This document shows positions 32,990-40,492 of a stretch of 64,000 nucleotides of DNA, piece after piece (position 1 is the stretch's first letter; each line of letters begins with the position of its first letter). Source of the stretch: Polyangium fumosum (lineage in GTDB: Bacteria > Myxococcota_A > Polyangia > Polyangiales > Polyangiaceae). The DNA is taken from assembly GCF_005144585.1 (NCBI RefSeq), contig NZ_SSMQ01000011.1:1-64000 (forward strand), given 5' to 3'. Position numbers and translations under genes: made by a program. Below the pieces are notes generated by a model, which was given only the letters and a program-made list of their open reading frames with translations, ran no database searches and was not told the DNA's origin.

Positions 32990-33031
32990 CCTAGAACATC
33001 GAGCGGTTCTTGAACCGATCGATGTTCTAGG
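32990..33031. terminator. 42-bp imperfect palindrome over the tldD-like stop codon
   Basis: CCTAGAACATCGA on the left pairs with TCGATGTTCTAGG on the right, with an inner GGTTC/GAACC stem. The TAG stop of the minus-strand tldD-like gene (33027-33029) lies inside the right arm. It could end transcription or stabilise the 3' end of the mRNA. Confidence 0.55.
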
Positions 33032-34406
33032 AGGCAATGAAGAGCGATTCGACCCTCATCACGGGGCAACCGACGCCGACCGGTACGCTTTGGTTGTGCT
33101 TGCCAGACGTCCAGATGCCATCCGAGAGAAAGACGTCGGAGCCGAGCATCGTCACGTTGCCGAGCATTTCGATCACATTGCCAAGGATGTTCTGCGGCGC
33201 GAGCGGCGCGGTCACCGTGCCGTCTTCGATGAGGTAGCTCTCCGTCATGCCGAAGACGAAGTCACCGTTCGACATGTCTATCTGCCCGCCGCCGAGTTTC
33301 ATCACCAGGATACCACGCTTCACGCTCCGAAGAATTTCCTCCGGCTCGTGGGGACCCGGGAGAACCAACGTATTGGTGCAGCGGGGCATGGGGGTCGTGC
33401 CAAAGCTCTCCCTCCTCCCGTTTCCCGTCGTCGAATGACCGAGGAGCCGCGCCGACCGACGATCATGCAGGTGGCCGCACACCCGGCCTTCTTCGATCAA
33501 CACGGTCTGGTGAGGGACGATGCCTTCATCGTCGACGTTGAGGCTGCCGCGCGAGCCTGGGACGGATGCATCGTCGATCAAGGTAAAGAAATCGTTGGCG
33601 ATCTGCCGTCCCATGAGACCCGCGAGCCCGCTCGTTCCTGCGAGTATGTAATCCGCTTCCAGCGATTGAGCCACGGCCTGCTGGAAGATGATTCCGCAGT
33701 CTGCGGATCCCCAGACGACCACGACGTCGCCCGTGGGGCCCTGTCGGCAATCCAGAAGTTGGACGGCTTGGCGCGCGGCTTCCCGGCCGTGCCATTCAGG
33801 GGGCCTGTCGCGAAAATAGCCCAACCCGACGCGCCCTCCTCCCCCGCTGGATCCTTCCCGCCACGATCTGTGATCCTCGGCTCGCACACGCACGCCGACG
33901 CGGAAGAGTGGCTGCACATCGTGCGCAAAGATGCCGTCGGACGTGGCGACCAGGATCTCACGCACCTCTTCCGAGAAGGTGCTCTCCGCAGCGATGACGC
34001 GAGGGTCGAAGCTGAGGGCGGCGGACGCCGCACGCTCACACAGGAGCCGCTTTTCGCGAAGAGGTGCGTCGAGGGAAGCGGCCTCCACCTCGTATCGACG
34101 CGGAATGGGGGGAGACTCGAGGGCGAACGCTCGCTTGCCGCCCCCTCCGACGGCGATTTGTGATGCGGTTTTGGCCGCGCGCTCCAGCGCCTTGAACGAG
34201 AGGTCCTCACTGGACGCGAAGCCTGTCACGCCCTGCCGTTGGACACGCACCCCGACGCCCATGGATACACCACGCGAAACGGCCTTCAGCGTGTCGTCGC
34301 TGAAGGAAAATCCGCCGCCCGCTCGATATTCGAAGAACAGCTCCGCATAGTCGCCGCCGTTCTCCAGCGCGATATCCAGCAACCGTCGACACAACGCCCG
34401 GTCCAT
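33027..34406 (-). CDS. TldD/PmbA-family protein with all zinc ligands replaced
   Basis: 459 residues from the ATG at 34406; an in-frame ATG at 34460 is an alternative without a ribosome site. TldD is a zinc protease that works with TldE/PmbA on modified peptides. The family is clear from TPTGNGRRES-type sequence (HSTTGNGRRESFGTTPMPRC), MKLGGGQIDMSNGDFVFGMT and QSVPVGVGCPVMRVESL. The active-site motif HEAVGHGLE of TldD reads QQAVAQSLE here, so both His ligands and the catalytic Glu are lost. The distal Cys ligand in VCGKEGQS is TSGKHNQS here. I read these changes directly from the DNA. It should be an inactive, perhaps regulatory, homologue. No tldE-like gene is beside it. Confidence 0.85.
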   Translation of the reverse strand: MDRALCRRLLDIALENGGDYAELFFEYRAGGGFSFSDDTLKAVSRGVSMGVGVRVQRQGVTGFASSEDLSFKALERAAKTASQIAVGGGGKRAFALESPPIPRRYEVEAASLDAPLREKRLLCERAASAALSFDPRVIAAESTFSEEVREILVATSDGIFAHDVQPLFRVGVRVRAEDHRSWREGSSGGGGRVGLGYFRDRPPEWHGREAARQAVQLLDCRQGPTGDVVVVWGSADCGIIFQQAVAQSLEADYILAGTSGLAGLMGRQIANDFFTLIDDASVPGSRGSLNVDDEGIVPHQTVLIEEGRVCGHLHDRRSARLLGHSTTGNGRRESFGTTPMPRCTNTLVLPGPHEPEEILRSVKRGILVMKLGGGQIDMSNGDFVFGMTESYLIEDGTVTAPLAPQNILGNVIEMLGNVTMLGSDVFLSDGIWTSGKHNQSVPVGVGCPVMRVESLFIAS

Positions 34407-34579
34407 TGGACTCTCGCCCGAGGGCCCGAAGGGCGCCTTGTCGTCGCAACTCTCCGTCATCGTACAACCAGTGTACCCGTACGTAGATCGCGCGAGCAAG
34501 CGCGAAGGACGCGGGAGCAGGGGCGGGCGAGCGCGCGCGTTTGCGGGGTGCCGTCGGGCGAGGGACAGGGGAGGGGCGG

Positions 34580-34845
34580 TGAAGGTGAGGCCGACGCAAC
34601 CGACCTCGGACGCGACCGACGAGCTTTTCACGCAAAACTCGTCCGATTTGCAGGCCGCGCAAACATCCCCCGAGCCCCCCGATCCGCTGCTCGCGCTCGA
34701 CGAGCTGCTGCCTCCGCTGCTCGCGCTGCTGCTCCCGCTGGTCGTCGCGCTGCTGCTCCCGCAGGCGTCGATGGCTGCGCATGAGCTCGCGTTCACGACG
34801 CACGCCTTGCCCTCGTCCGACAGCGTCGGGCAGCGTCCGACGTGC
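34580..34845 (-). other. In-frame Cys/Ser-rich open stretch after the copy C lipoprotein stop
   Basis: Directly after the TGA of the lipoprotein at 34848, the same frame stays open and reads GRCPTLSDEGKACVVNASSC, then a Ser/Gly/Ala run (SSASSGGSSSSSASSGSGGS), then DVCAACKSDEFCVKSSSVAS. This is exactly the style of myxobacterial surface lipoproteins. A GTG at 34796 could start translation but would give no signal peptide. It may be the former C-terminus of the lipoprotein cut off by a stop, or the remains of another gene. Confidence 0.4.
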
Positions 34846-34847
34846 GC

Positions 34848-36029
34848 TCAAGTATCCGGCGGCCGACAGCAGAACGTCACCGCCTGCTCCGGGTCTTCCT
34901 TCACATCGCCGCTCGGCTCTCCACCGCTCGGCTCGCATGCGCCGGGTAGGTATTCGGGCGGCGTGATCTCCTTGCTGCCGATCGCGAGGCCCGCGAATGG
35001 AACGTTCGAGCATTGCTCGACGACCGACGAGATCCCGTCGTCCGAGAGCAGCTTCGAACACGCGCCATCCTCGAAGGTGCGCACGCGCGCGAGGCATGCC
35101 CCGCCGACGGCCGCGCCGCATTCACACGCTGTGCATTCGCGCCCTTCCAGCCAGCCCGGCTTCTCGTGCGTCACCTCGTACACGACGAACCGATCGCCGT
35201 TCCACCCCACGGGGCAGACGTGCTCCCCCCCTCGCTTGATGCACGTCTGAAACCCGTCGGGGAGGCGGCGGATCGAGGGGAGACAAGACGCACTCGGCAC
35301 GTTGCACGTCGGGATCAGGCATCCGATCGCCGCTGTCGCCCACGTCGGCGCGGGGAGCCCGTATTGCGTGACGGGGATCGGCTCCGCGAACGACGCGCAC
35401 GTTTCGCCCGTGGGAGCGCCGAGCGGCGAGGCGGCGATCGACTGCGCGCACAAGGCCCCGCCGCACATGGCGCCCGCGGTCAGCGCGTTTGCGTTCGTGC
35501 AAGACCCGTCCCACCCGTCGGGTCCGCCGAACGGCGTGCTCGTGCCCGCGGCCCCGCATGTCGCGGCGCGGACCTCGATCGTCTCGGGGAGCGTCGTGCA
35601 CGCGCCCGTTGCTTCCGTGCATTTGCAGCGGTCGCAGTTCGCAGGGGGCGCGGAGACGTCCGCACGCCCGACGAAGAGCGGGAGCGCGGTTTCTCCATCG
35701 GTACCGAGCGCGGGGCAGATCTGCGGCGCCTCGGCCGCGGGCCCATGCCAGAGCGCGCGGAGGTCCCATTCGTCAGGCGGGTGGGGGATGCAGGGGCCAG
35801 AGCATCCGATGGCGGAGGCGGTTCCATCGATCGCGGCGTCGGTGCCCGCATCAGGAGGGACGCATGTACCGGTCTCTTCGATGCACACCCAGCCGCCGAA
35901 GCACGGCTCCTTCACATCATTCGTGCACGGAATATATGTTGGGTCAGAACCGCAGCCCTCCACACTCAGCGAGGCGGCTGCTGCAAGCAGAGCGCATAGA
36001 ACAGACAGGAAATACAACTTGGATCGCAT
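34848..36029 (-). CDS. Cys-rich lipoprotein (module copy C)
   Basis: 393 residues from the ATG at 36029 (MRSKLYFLSVLCALLAAAAS), with lipobox VEGC; an ATG three codons earlier is also possible. The body is Cys-rich and homologous to the copy B lipoprotein, sharing LPETIEVRA, GGPDGWDGSCTNANAL, CTACECG, GSKEITP-Y-PG and AVTFCCRP. A Pro/Asp linker (CVPPDAGTDAAIDG) follows the first Cys cluster. It is the last gene of the minus-strand unit sigma, SDG protein, TPR-PEGA, lipoprotein. Probably exposed on the outer membrane. Confidence 0.82.
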   Translation of the reverse strand: MRSKLYFLSVLCALLAAAASLSVEGCGSDPTYIPCTNDVKEPCFGGWVCIEETGTCVPPDAGTDAAIDGTASAIGCSGPCIPHPPDEWDLRALWHGPAAEAPQICPALGTDGETALPLFVGRADVSAPPANCDRCKCTEATGACTTLPETIEVRAATCGAAGTSTPFGGPDGWDGSCTNANALTAGAMCGGALCAQSIAASPLGAPTGETCASFAEPIPVTQYGLPAPTWATAAIGCLIPTCNVPSASCLPSIRRLPDGFQTCIKRGGEHVCPVGWNGDRFVVYEVTHEKPGWLEGRECTACECGAAVGGACLARVRTFEDGACSKLLSDDGISSVVEQCSNVPFAGLAIGSKEITPPEYLPGACEPSGGEPSGDVKEDPEQAVTFCCRPPDT

Positions 36030-36061
36030 AGGGAGCACGGTACTCCGTCGACAAACCTATG

Positions 36062-37246
36062 TCAACGCATGGCGGCCATGATGCTGAGCCCTGCCATGAT
36101 CTGGTTGCCGCTCCAACCCGCGGGCCCCCCTCCTGCGACGAGCGGGTAGTCATCAATCAACACGACTGCGTCCAGCAAGATGCGCACGTTCAGCGGCCCC
36201 AGGGGGATCGCTGCCATGGCACCCGCACCAAACCCCAGGAAGCGGTGCCACTCTGAAAAAGCAGGGGTGCGCGGGGTGATTCTGGACCGATGGAGTGCGC
36301 CCCCGGCTGCGAGCAAGCAGCCGGAGAACCAGCGCACTGTGCCGCAAGCGCCGGGCCATGCGCCGATCAGGGCCCCGCGAACGGCGTTCCCTTCGTCCCG
36401 GGGTGAGAATGCGCCCCGTAGGTCGAGACGCCAAGAAAAGACCTCACCCAGCGGCCAGTCCGAAGATGCGACAACGCCGAAGGATGGTAGGGGGGAGACT
36501 GGACCATAGAGGACCGTCGCTCCGAAAGATGGGGACCATCGGCGCGCAGGTGATCTCGGGGCCGGTGGCTTCGAACTCGGCGCGGGACACGGAGAACTCG
36601 GTGCCGGGCTCGCCGGCTTCGACGTCGCGGGCGCCTCGGGAGCCGGCGGCGGGCTCGGCGCGGGGAGGGGCGTCAACACCAGCGAGACCCGCACGCGTCC
36701 TCCTTTGGGCGCGTCGATCGTCTCGATGGCATCCTGAAACCCCCCGAGCGTCGCGCGCACCTCGTGCCGCCCCGGCGACGTGAACACGTAAAACTCGCCC
36801 GCAGTGGACGACGCGCGCTCCAGCTCGCCATCGATCAGCACATCGGCCCCGAGGTGGCTCAGCGCGACGTCGACGCGGCAGACCTGCGGGCGCGCGCGTT
36901 CGTAGGCGTCCTGAATCCTGCGCCGCTCGGCGGGCGGGACGTCGTGCCCATCGATGATGGCGCGGAGCAGATAACTCACGGCTTCGGCCGTCGCGCCCCC
37001 TTCGAGGGCGACGAGCCCGAGGCGGCCCACGATCGCGGGATCGTCACGAATACGAAGGGCTTCGCTGTACGCCTGGACGGCCGCGGAGGTTCGCCCCGCG
37101 GCGCGGGCGCGATCGCCCTCGCGCACGAGCTCGGCGAACCGCGCCGCTTGATCGATGCGGCTCGGAGGGCCCGGGGGCTCGTCGGCGCGCGACACGCCGC
37201 CGACGAGCACGAGGACCAGGACGAACACGAACCGCGCGAGGGTCAT
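36062..37246 (-). CDS. Secreted TPR-PEGA protein (module copy C)
   Basis: 394 residues from the ATG at 37246, which gives a proper signal peptide (MTLARFVFVLVLVLVGGVSR). TPR-like helices follow (DRARAAGRTSAAVQAYSEAL, DPAIVGRLGLVALEGGA), then a PEGA domain (GADVLIDGELERAS, SPGRHEVRATLGGFQDAIET), a long Pro/Ala linker, and a C-terminal beta-rich part (FGATVLYGPVSPLPSFGVVA, RLDLRGAFS, AMAAIPLGPLNVRILLDAVV). It is homologous to the proteins at 25884 and 20388. The lipoprotein gene starts 32 bp downstream. Confidence 0.82.
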   Translation of the reverse strand: MTLARFVFVLVLVLVGGVSRADEPPGPPSRIDQAARFAELVREGDRARAAGRTSAAVQAYSEALRIRDDPAIVGRLGLVALEGGATAEAVSYLLRAIIDGHDVPPAERRRIQDAYERARPQVCRVDVALSHLGADVLIDGELERASSTAGEFYVFTSPGRHEVRATLGGFQDAIETIDAPKGGRVRVSLVLTPLPAPSPPPAPEAPATSKPASPAPSSPCPAPSSKPPAPRSPARRWSPSFGATVLYGPVSPLPSFGVVASSDWPLGEVFSWRLDLRGAFSPRDEGNAVRGALIGAWPGACGTVRWFSGCLLAAGGALHRSRITPRTPAFSEWHRFLGFGAGAMAAIPLGPLNVRILLDAVVLIDDYPLVAGGGPAGWSGNQIMAGLSIMAAMR

Positions 37247-37293
37247 CGAGCGAGAGCGTATCCAGGACGAACCCTCGCGGGGACTTCGAAAGC

Positions 37294-37533
37294 TCAACGG
37301 CGGGCGCGTAGGGGTTGCGTCGCGTTGAACGCGAGCCGATGGAGCGTGTCCCAGACTTGCCTTGCCTCCTTGCTCGTGAGTTCGTATCCGACGAACTGCT
37401 TGCGCCCGGCCAAAGCCCCGGGCGGTAGGCTCTCCGCGCTGACATAGAGATGGCCGTCGCTCCCGATGGCGAATTCGGTCACGAGCTCGGGGGCCTCGGT
37501 CGTATCGTCGATGGTCTGGGCTTCGTTCGACAT
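37294..37533 (-). CDS. Small SDG-motif protein (module copy C)
   Basis: 79 residues; AAGGTGA precedes the ATG at 37533. Sequence FAIGSDGHLYVS then AGRKQFVGYELTSKEARQVW and HRLAFNAT matches each half of the 116-residue protein at 29349. It lies between the sigma-like gene (97 bp upstream) and the TPR-PEGA gene (47 bp downstream), so it belongs to the unit. Probably cytoplasmic; it could act on the sigma factor, but nothing in the sequence proves this. Confidence 0.7.
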   Translation of the reverse strand: MSNEAQTIDDTTEAPELVTEFAIGSDGHLYVSAESLPPGALAGRKQFVGYELTSKEARQVWDTLHRLAFNATQPLRARR

Positions 37534-37630
37534 GGCATCACCTTGCAGGCGCGATGAAGTGCAGGAGCCCGCGCGCCGTCGGGATTCCCGCCCCGGGCGC
37601 CAGAAAGGGCCCGGGGAAATCCACGGCGTG

Positions 37631-38677
37631 TTACTCGCCCCTCGTGTGCGTGAACGCAGGCCGTTGCAGGCGGAGAGCGCGGCGCGCCTCGTCGCTCAAC
37701 GTCTCGGGGCGAGGCGCGCGCGTGGAGGGCGTCGAGGTCGGAGCGCTCGTCGGCAGCGTCGGGGGCGGCGTCGCGGAGGCATGCGCGCTCTCGTCTGGCT
37801 CGCCGAAATCGACGCGCGGGGTCGGCACGAAGAGACCGCCGCGGGCGAGCGCGGGGCGCTCGGGAGACCCGAGGAAGAGGAAGACCAGGGCCGCCACGCA
37901 CGCAGGCCCGAGCAGGAGGAGCACGACCAGGGCGGCGAGGTTCGACGTGGTCGTGGGGTTCGGCGTGAACCAGGGAGCTTTCGGCACGGGCGGGGGAGGC
38001 GGCGGAGGTGGGGGCGGCGGGCCGCCGGGCCCGCCTCCGCTGAACGAGGGGAGACGACCGTCCACGGACAGGATCGCGGCCATCGCGGCGCGGATCTCCG
38101 GATCGAACACGATCGCGCCGGGAAGGAGCACAACGCCGCGCCGCTCCTCGGGCGCGTCGTTCGCGCGGAGGCGCTTGGAGAGCTGCACGCAGGCCCGCCG
38201 AATGCGGCTGTGTACCGTGTTCACGGGCATGCCGAACAGCGCGGCGATCTCGGGCTCCGTGTACCCGAGGACCTTGTTTGCAAGGACCATACGGCGTGTC
38301 GCCTCGTCGCGGAGCTCTTCGAGCGCTTCGATCAACGCGAGCGCGACGGCCGCTTGTTCTTCGAGGTTTGGCCGGTCGGACGCGATGTCGTCGATCGCGA
38401 CGGCGCTTCGCCGGGCCGCGTTCCGGGCCTCACGGCGCCTGTGGTTCTGGGCGACGCGCACGGCGAGATCGAAGAGCGCGCGCCGGGCCTCGGTGGGGCT
38501 CGTCGGGATGCTCTCGGGGGCCTCGGTGACGGCCTGCCAGACCTCTTGTTCCGCATCCGGGGTGCTGACGGCCGGGACACGGAGCCGACGGAACCAGTGG
38601 GGGAGCTGGGCGGCGTAGGCCTGGTAGAGGCTGGCGAAGGAACCGAGAGGGGGCGCGGCGGGTTCGGGGGTCGTCAC
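37631..38677 (-). CDS. Sigma-70-like factor with C-terminal transmembrane helix (module copy C)
   Basis: 348 residues from a GTG at 38677. Region 2 is at about 15-85 (SLYQAYAAQLPHWFRRLRVP, DAEQEVWQAVTE, VRVAQNHRRREARNAARR) and region 4 at about 110-165 (EELRDEATRRMVLANKVLGY, TEPEIAALFGMPVNTVHSRI). After a poly-Pro run of eleven residues comes one clear membrane helix (LAALVVLLLLGPACVAALVF), then a Pro/Thr-rich outer tail. The sigma domains would stay in the cytoplasm and be held at the membrane. This points to release or signalling through the membrane rather than a separate anti-sigma factor, which is not encoded nearby. Confidence 0.82.
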   Translation of the reverse strand: MTTPEPAAPPLGSFASLYQAYAAQLPHWFRRLRVPAVSTPDAEQEVWQAVTEAPESIPTSPTEARRALFDLAVRVAQNHRRREARNAARRSAVAIDDIASDRPNLEEQAAVALALIEALEELRDEATRRMVLANKVLGYTEPEIAALFGMPVNTVHSRIRRACVQLSKRLRANDAPEERRGVVLLPGAIVFDPEIRAAMAAILSVDGRLPSFSGGGPGGPPPPPPPPPPPVPKAPWFTPNPTTTSNLAALVVLLLLGPACVAALVFLFLGSPERPALARGGLFVPTPRVDFGEPDESAHASATPPPTLPTSAPTSTPSTRAPRPETLSDEARRALRLQRPAFTHTRGE

Positions 38678-38770
38678 GTCTCGTCTTGGGCAGGCTGGCG
38701 GGTGGATCCGTTCACCCCCTGGACGATTTTTCCTGCCGCGGGAGGGGCGCCTCCCGGAAACCAGACGAAC

Positions 38771-39166
38771 TCAGGGCAAACGCTCGAGCATGTGCTCCGG
38801 TCGCCGGGGTTTTTTGTACGTCGCTTTCAGCGTGACCGAGGCCCCCGGTTCGATGGCGTCCACGCAGTAATAGGCTGTATCGAGGGGAATGCAGTCGCCT
38901 TGTTTCATGGCAAACGCGAGCGGCTGAGGCTTGTCACCCCACCACTCTTGTTGCTTCAGCGCTGATTCCGATACGCCACAGACGTAGCGCATGTCAGCAA
39001 AGGGAACGCCCTTCGGGCTGATGGGCGCGAAGTCGAGGAGGAGGTGACATTCCTCGACGCGTTGAACTTCACCACGCTGGAGGGTGATACGATTCGACTC
39101 CGCGTGGCTGCACGAAGTGGTCAGGAGTCCATGAATGGCGACCAAGATAACGACGGTGATTCGCAT
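38771..39166 (-). CDS. Small lipoprotein
   Basis: 131 residues from the ATG at 39166 (MRITVVILVAIHGLLTTSC). The lipobox TTSC ends the signal. The mature part has five cysteines and a beta-like pattern (NRITLQRGEVQRVEECHLLL, SVTLKATYKKP). Function unknown. It starts 17 bp after the stop of another small Cys-rich lipoprotein, so they are cotranscribed. Confidence 0.65.
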   Translation of the reverse strand: MRITVVILVAIHGLLTTSCSHAESNRITLQRGEVQRVEECHLLLDFAPISPKGVPFADMRYVCGVSESALKQQEWWGDKPQPLAFAMKQGDCIPLDTAYYCVDAIEPGASVTLKATYKKPRRPEHMLERLP

Positions 39167-39183
39167 GGTGTGTTCTCTGCGTC

Positions 39184-39420
39184 TCAATGACACTGATGGA
39201 ATACAGCCGTCTCGTCGCAATTGTGACACTTCTTCTGGTTTGCTTGGCAGCAATCCCCGCAACCAGAGACAGCTCCGGGGTTGGCACAACTATTGTAGCA
39301 GAGGTCCGTTTGAAGATCGCAGCTTGCTGGATCCCTGCACTGAAAAGCCGTCACGCTTGGACCGCACCCGACGAGCGTCCCACCCACCGCAAGCGCCAGC
39401 AACGCAAGGTACACCTTCAT
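39184..39420 (-). CDS. Very small Cys-rich lipoprotein
   Basis: 78 residues. Signal MKVYLALLALAVGGTLVGC with lipobox LVGC. The mature peptide of about 60 residues has twelve cysteines (CRDPASCDLQTDLCYNSC, CGDCCQANQKKCHNC), so it is probably a disulfide-knotted surface or periplasmic peptide. It is upstream of the lipoprotein at 38771 in the same direction. Confidence 0.65.
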   Translation of the reverse strand: MKVYLALLALAVGGTLVGCGPSVTAFQCRDPASCDLQTDLCYNSCANPGAVSGCGDCCQANQKKCHNCDETAVFHQCH

Positions 39421-39574
39421 GTCCGCCGACCTCGGCGTAAGCTATCATCCTGAAGACTGGCCGGTCAATCAGGATCTCTGAAGGCGTTGGGACCCGGGCA
39501 AGCACAGTGCTGCGCGCACGCGGATCCAGTAGGGGGGCGGTGAAGGTGGGGCGCGCCTTGCGCCCCATCATCCC

Positions 39575-39877
39575 TCACGGCTCCACCTTCACGAGCCGCC
39601 CGAAGATCGCATTGTGCCCGATCCACCCATTGATGTGCCCGCGGTTGTTCCCAATCTGGAACCGCCCATCCTGCACGCTCTTGACGAAGTGCAGATACTC
39701 GGTGCCGCGGACCTTGCAGAGGACGATGTCGCCGGGGCGGAGGTCGCGTGGGTCAACGGGCTCCACGGTGCAGAGCTGACCGGATTCGATCCGCGGAGCC
39801 ATGGAGTTGCCCCGCGGGCGGAAGGAGACGATTTCGCCGGCGCGAAGCTTGGTGATGTATCCGGTGGCCCAGCCCAT
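39575..39877 (-). CDS. S24/LexA-like peptidase-fold protein
   Basis: 100 residues from the ATG at 39877. The beta-rich S24 fold is seen as FRPRGNSMAPRIESGQLCTV, with the catalytic-type Ser in GNSM, then LRPGDIVLCKVRGTEYLHFV with a following Lys (VKSV), then FQIGNNRGHINGWIG. No DNA-binding domain is attached, so it is only the peptidase half of a LexA/CI-like repressor or a UmuD-like protein. GGGGCGCxxxxxGCGCCCC at 39549-39567 just downstream may be its terminator. A tiny open frame with a restriction-enzyme-like motif precedes it. Confidence 0.75.
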   Translation of the reverse strand: MGWATGYITKLRAGEIVSFRPRGNSMAPRIESGQLCTVEPVDPRDLRPGDIVLCKVRGTEYLHFVKSVQDGRFQIGNNRGHINGWIGHNAIFGRLVKVEP

Positions 39878-39888
39878 GGATCGAATCT

Positions 39889-39996
39889 TCAGGCAAGGAG
39901 TTCGGCGACGAGGGCGTCGGCGAGCTTGCGGGCGCCGACGGCGTGGTTGTTGTCCTTGACCTCGATGACGGCGATGGGGAGGTTCGGCTTGTTCAT
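39889..39996 (-). pseudogene. Short fragment resembling type I restriction subunit R N-terminus
   Basis: A 35-residue frame from the ATG at 39996 begins MNKPNLPIAVIEVKDNNHAV. This strongly resembles the nuclease motif region of HsdR proteins, which reads PIAVIEAKDNNHSVGAGMQQ, with the E-x-K of the PD-(D/E)XK site. After HAVG the match ends and the frame stops 11 bp before the S24-like gene. I take it as a scrap of a lost restriction gene; a real small peptide is less likely. Confidence 0.4.
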
Positions 39997-40049
39997 AGCG
40001 GGGGAGGGCCAGGTTACGGGAAGATGGGGGCCGGGGCCAAGGGGGCTGG

Positions 40050-40251
40050 GGGCTGCCGATGACTGCCCGCACGGAGTCGACACCGGACGCCCGACTCCGG
40101 AAGACCTGTGAAGCCTTGGGCCCAGAGATCTCGATGGGCGCGTGCCAGGTTTCGCCTGTCTCGTCGAGCTCGGCCTTGCCAATGCCGACGATGGCCTTCT
40201 TCGGCCGTCGGGCTCGCGGCGAATAGAAGTCGAGTTGCCGTTCGGCAATTT
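40050..40251 (-). pseudogene. Truncated copy of the 115-residue gene at 49701
   Basis: The minus strand reads IAERQLDFYSPRARRPKKAI and then VGIGKAELDETGETWHAPIE, SGPKASQVFRSRASGVDS and RAVIG, nearly identical to residues 5-70 of the protein at 49701-50048. The start codon is lost (a TAA lies just before the ATT codon) and the C-terminal 45 residues are replaced by unrelated sequence. It is a partial duplicate. Confidence 0.85.
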
Positions 40252-40492
40252 ATTTGTGCGTTCGTTTTCGACGTATTCGGACACGGGGGAGAGGGGCGCT
40301 GCGAGGGGTGAAGGCGGAGGCGCGGGGGCCGCGGGGGGACAGCGTGTCGCCCTGCGGAGAAGTCGACGACGGTCAGGCCACGGCCGGCGGTGCGCGCAGT
40401 GGGAGTGGTGACGGGAAGGACGAAGGGCATCGGTGATCGCCAGCCAGACCTCTTGCTCCGCATCGGCCGCCGAGGCGACGTCGAATCAACCG

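Noticed and set aside
32940-34163. A 407-residue plus-strand frame antisense to the tldD-like gene
   Set aside because: The minus strand has clear TldD-family motifs; the plus-strand translation has no family features.
34207-35121. A 304-residue minus-strand frame across the end of the copy C lipoprotein and the start of the tldD-like gene
   Set aside because: It is Arg-rich and in a different frame from both real genes, which have signal peptide, lipobox or family motifs.
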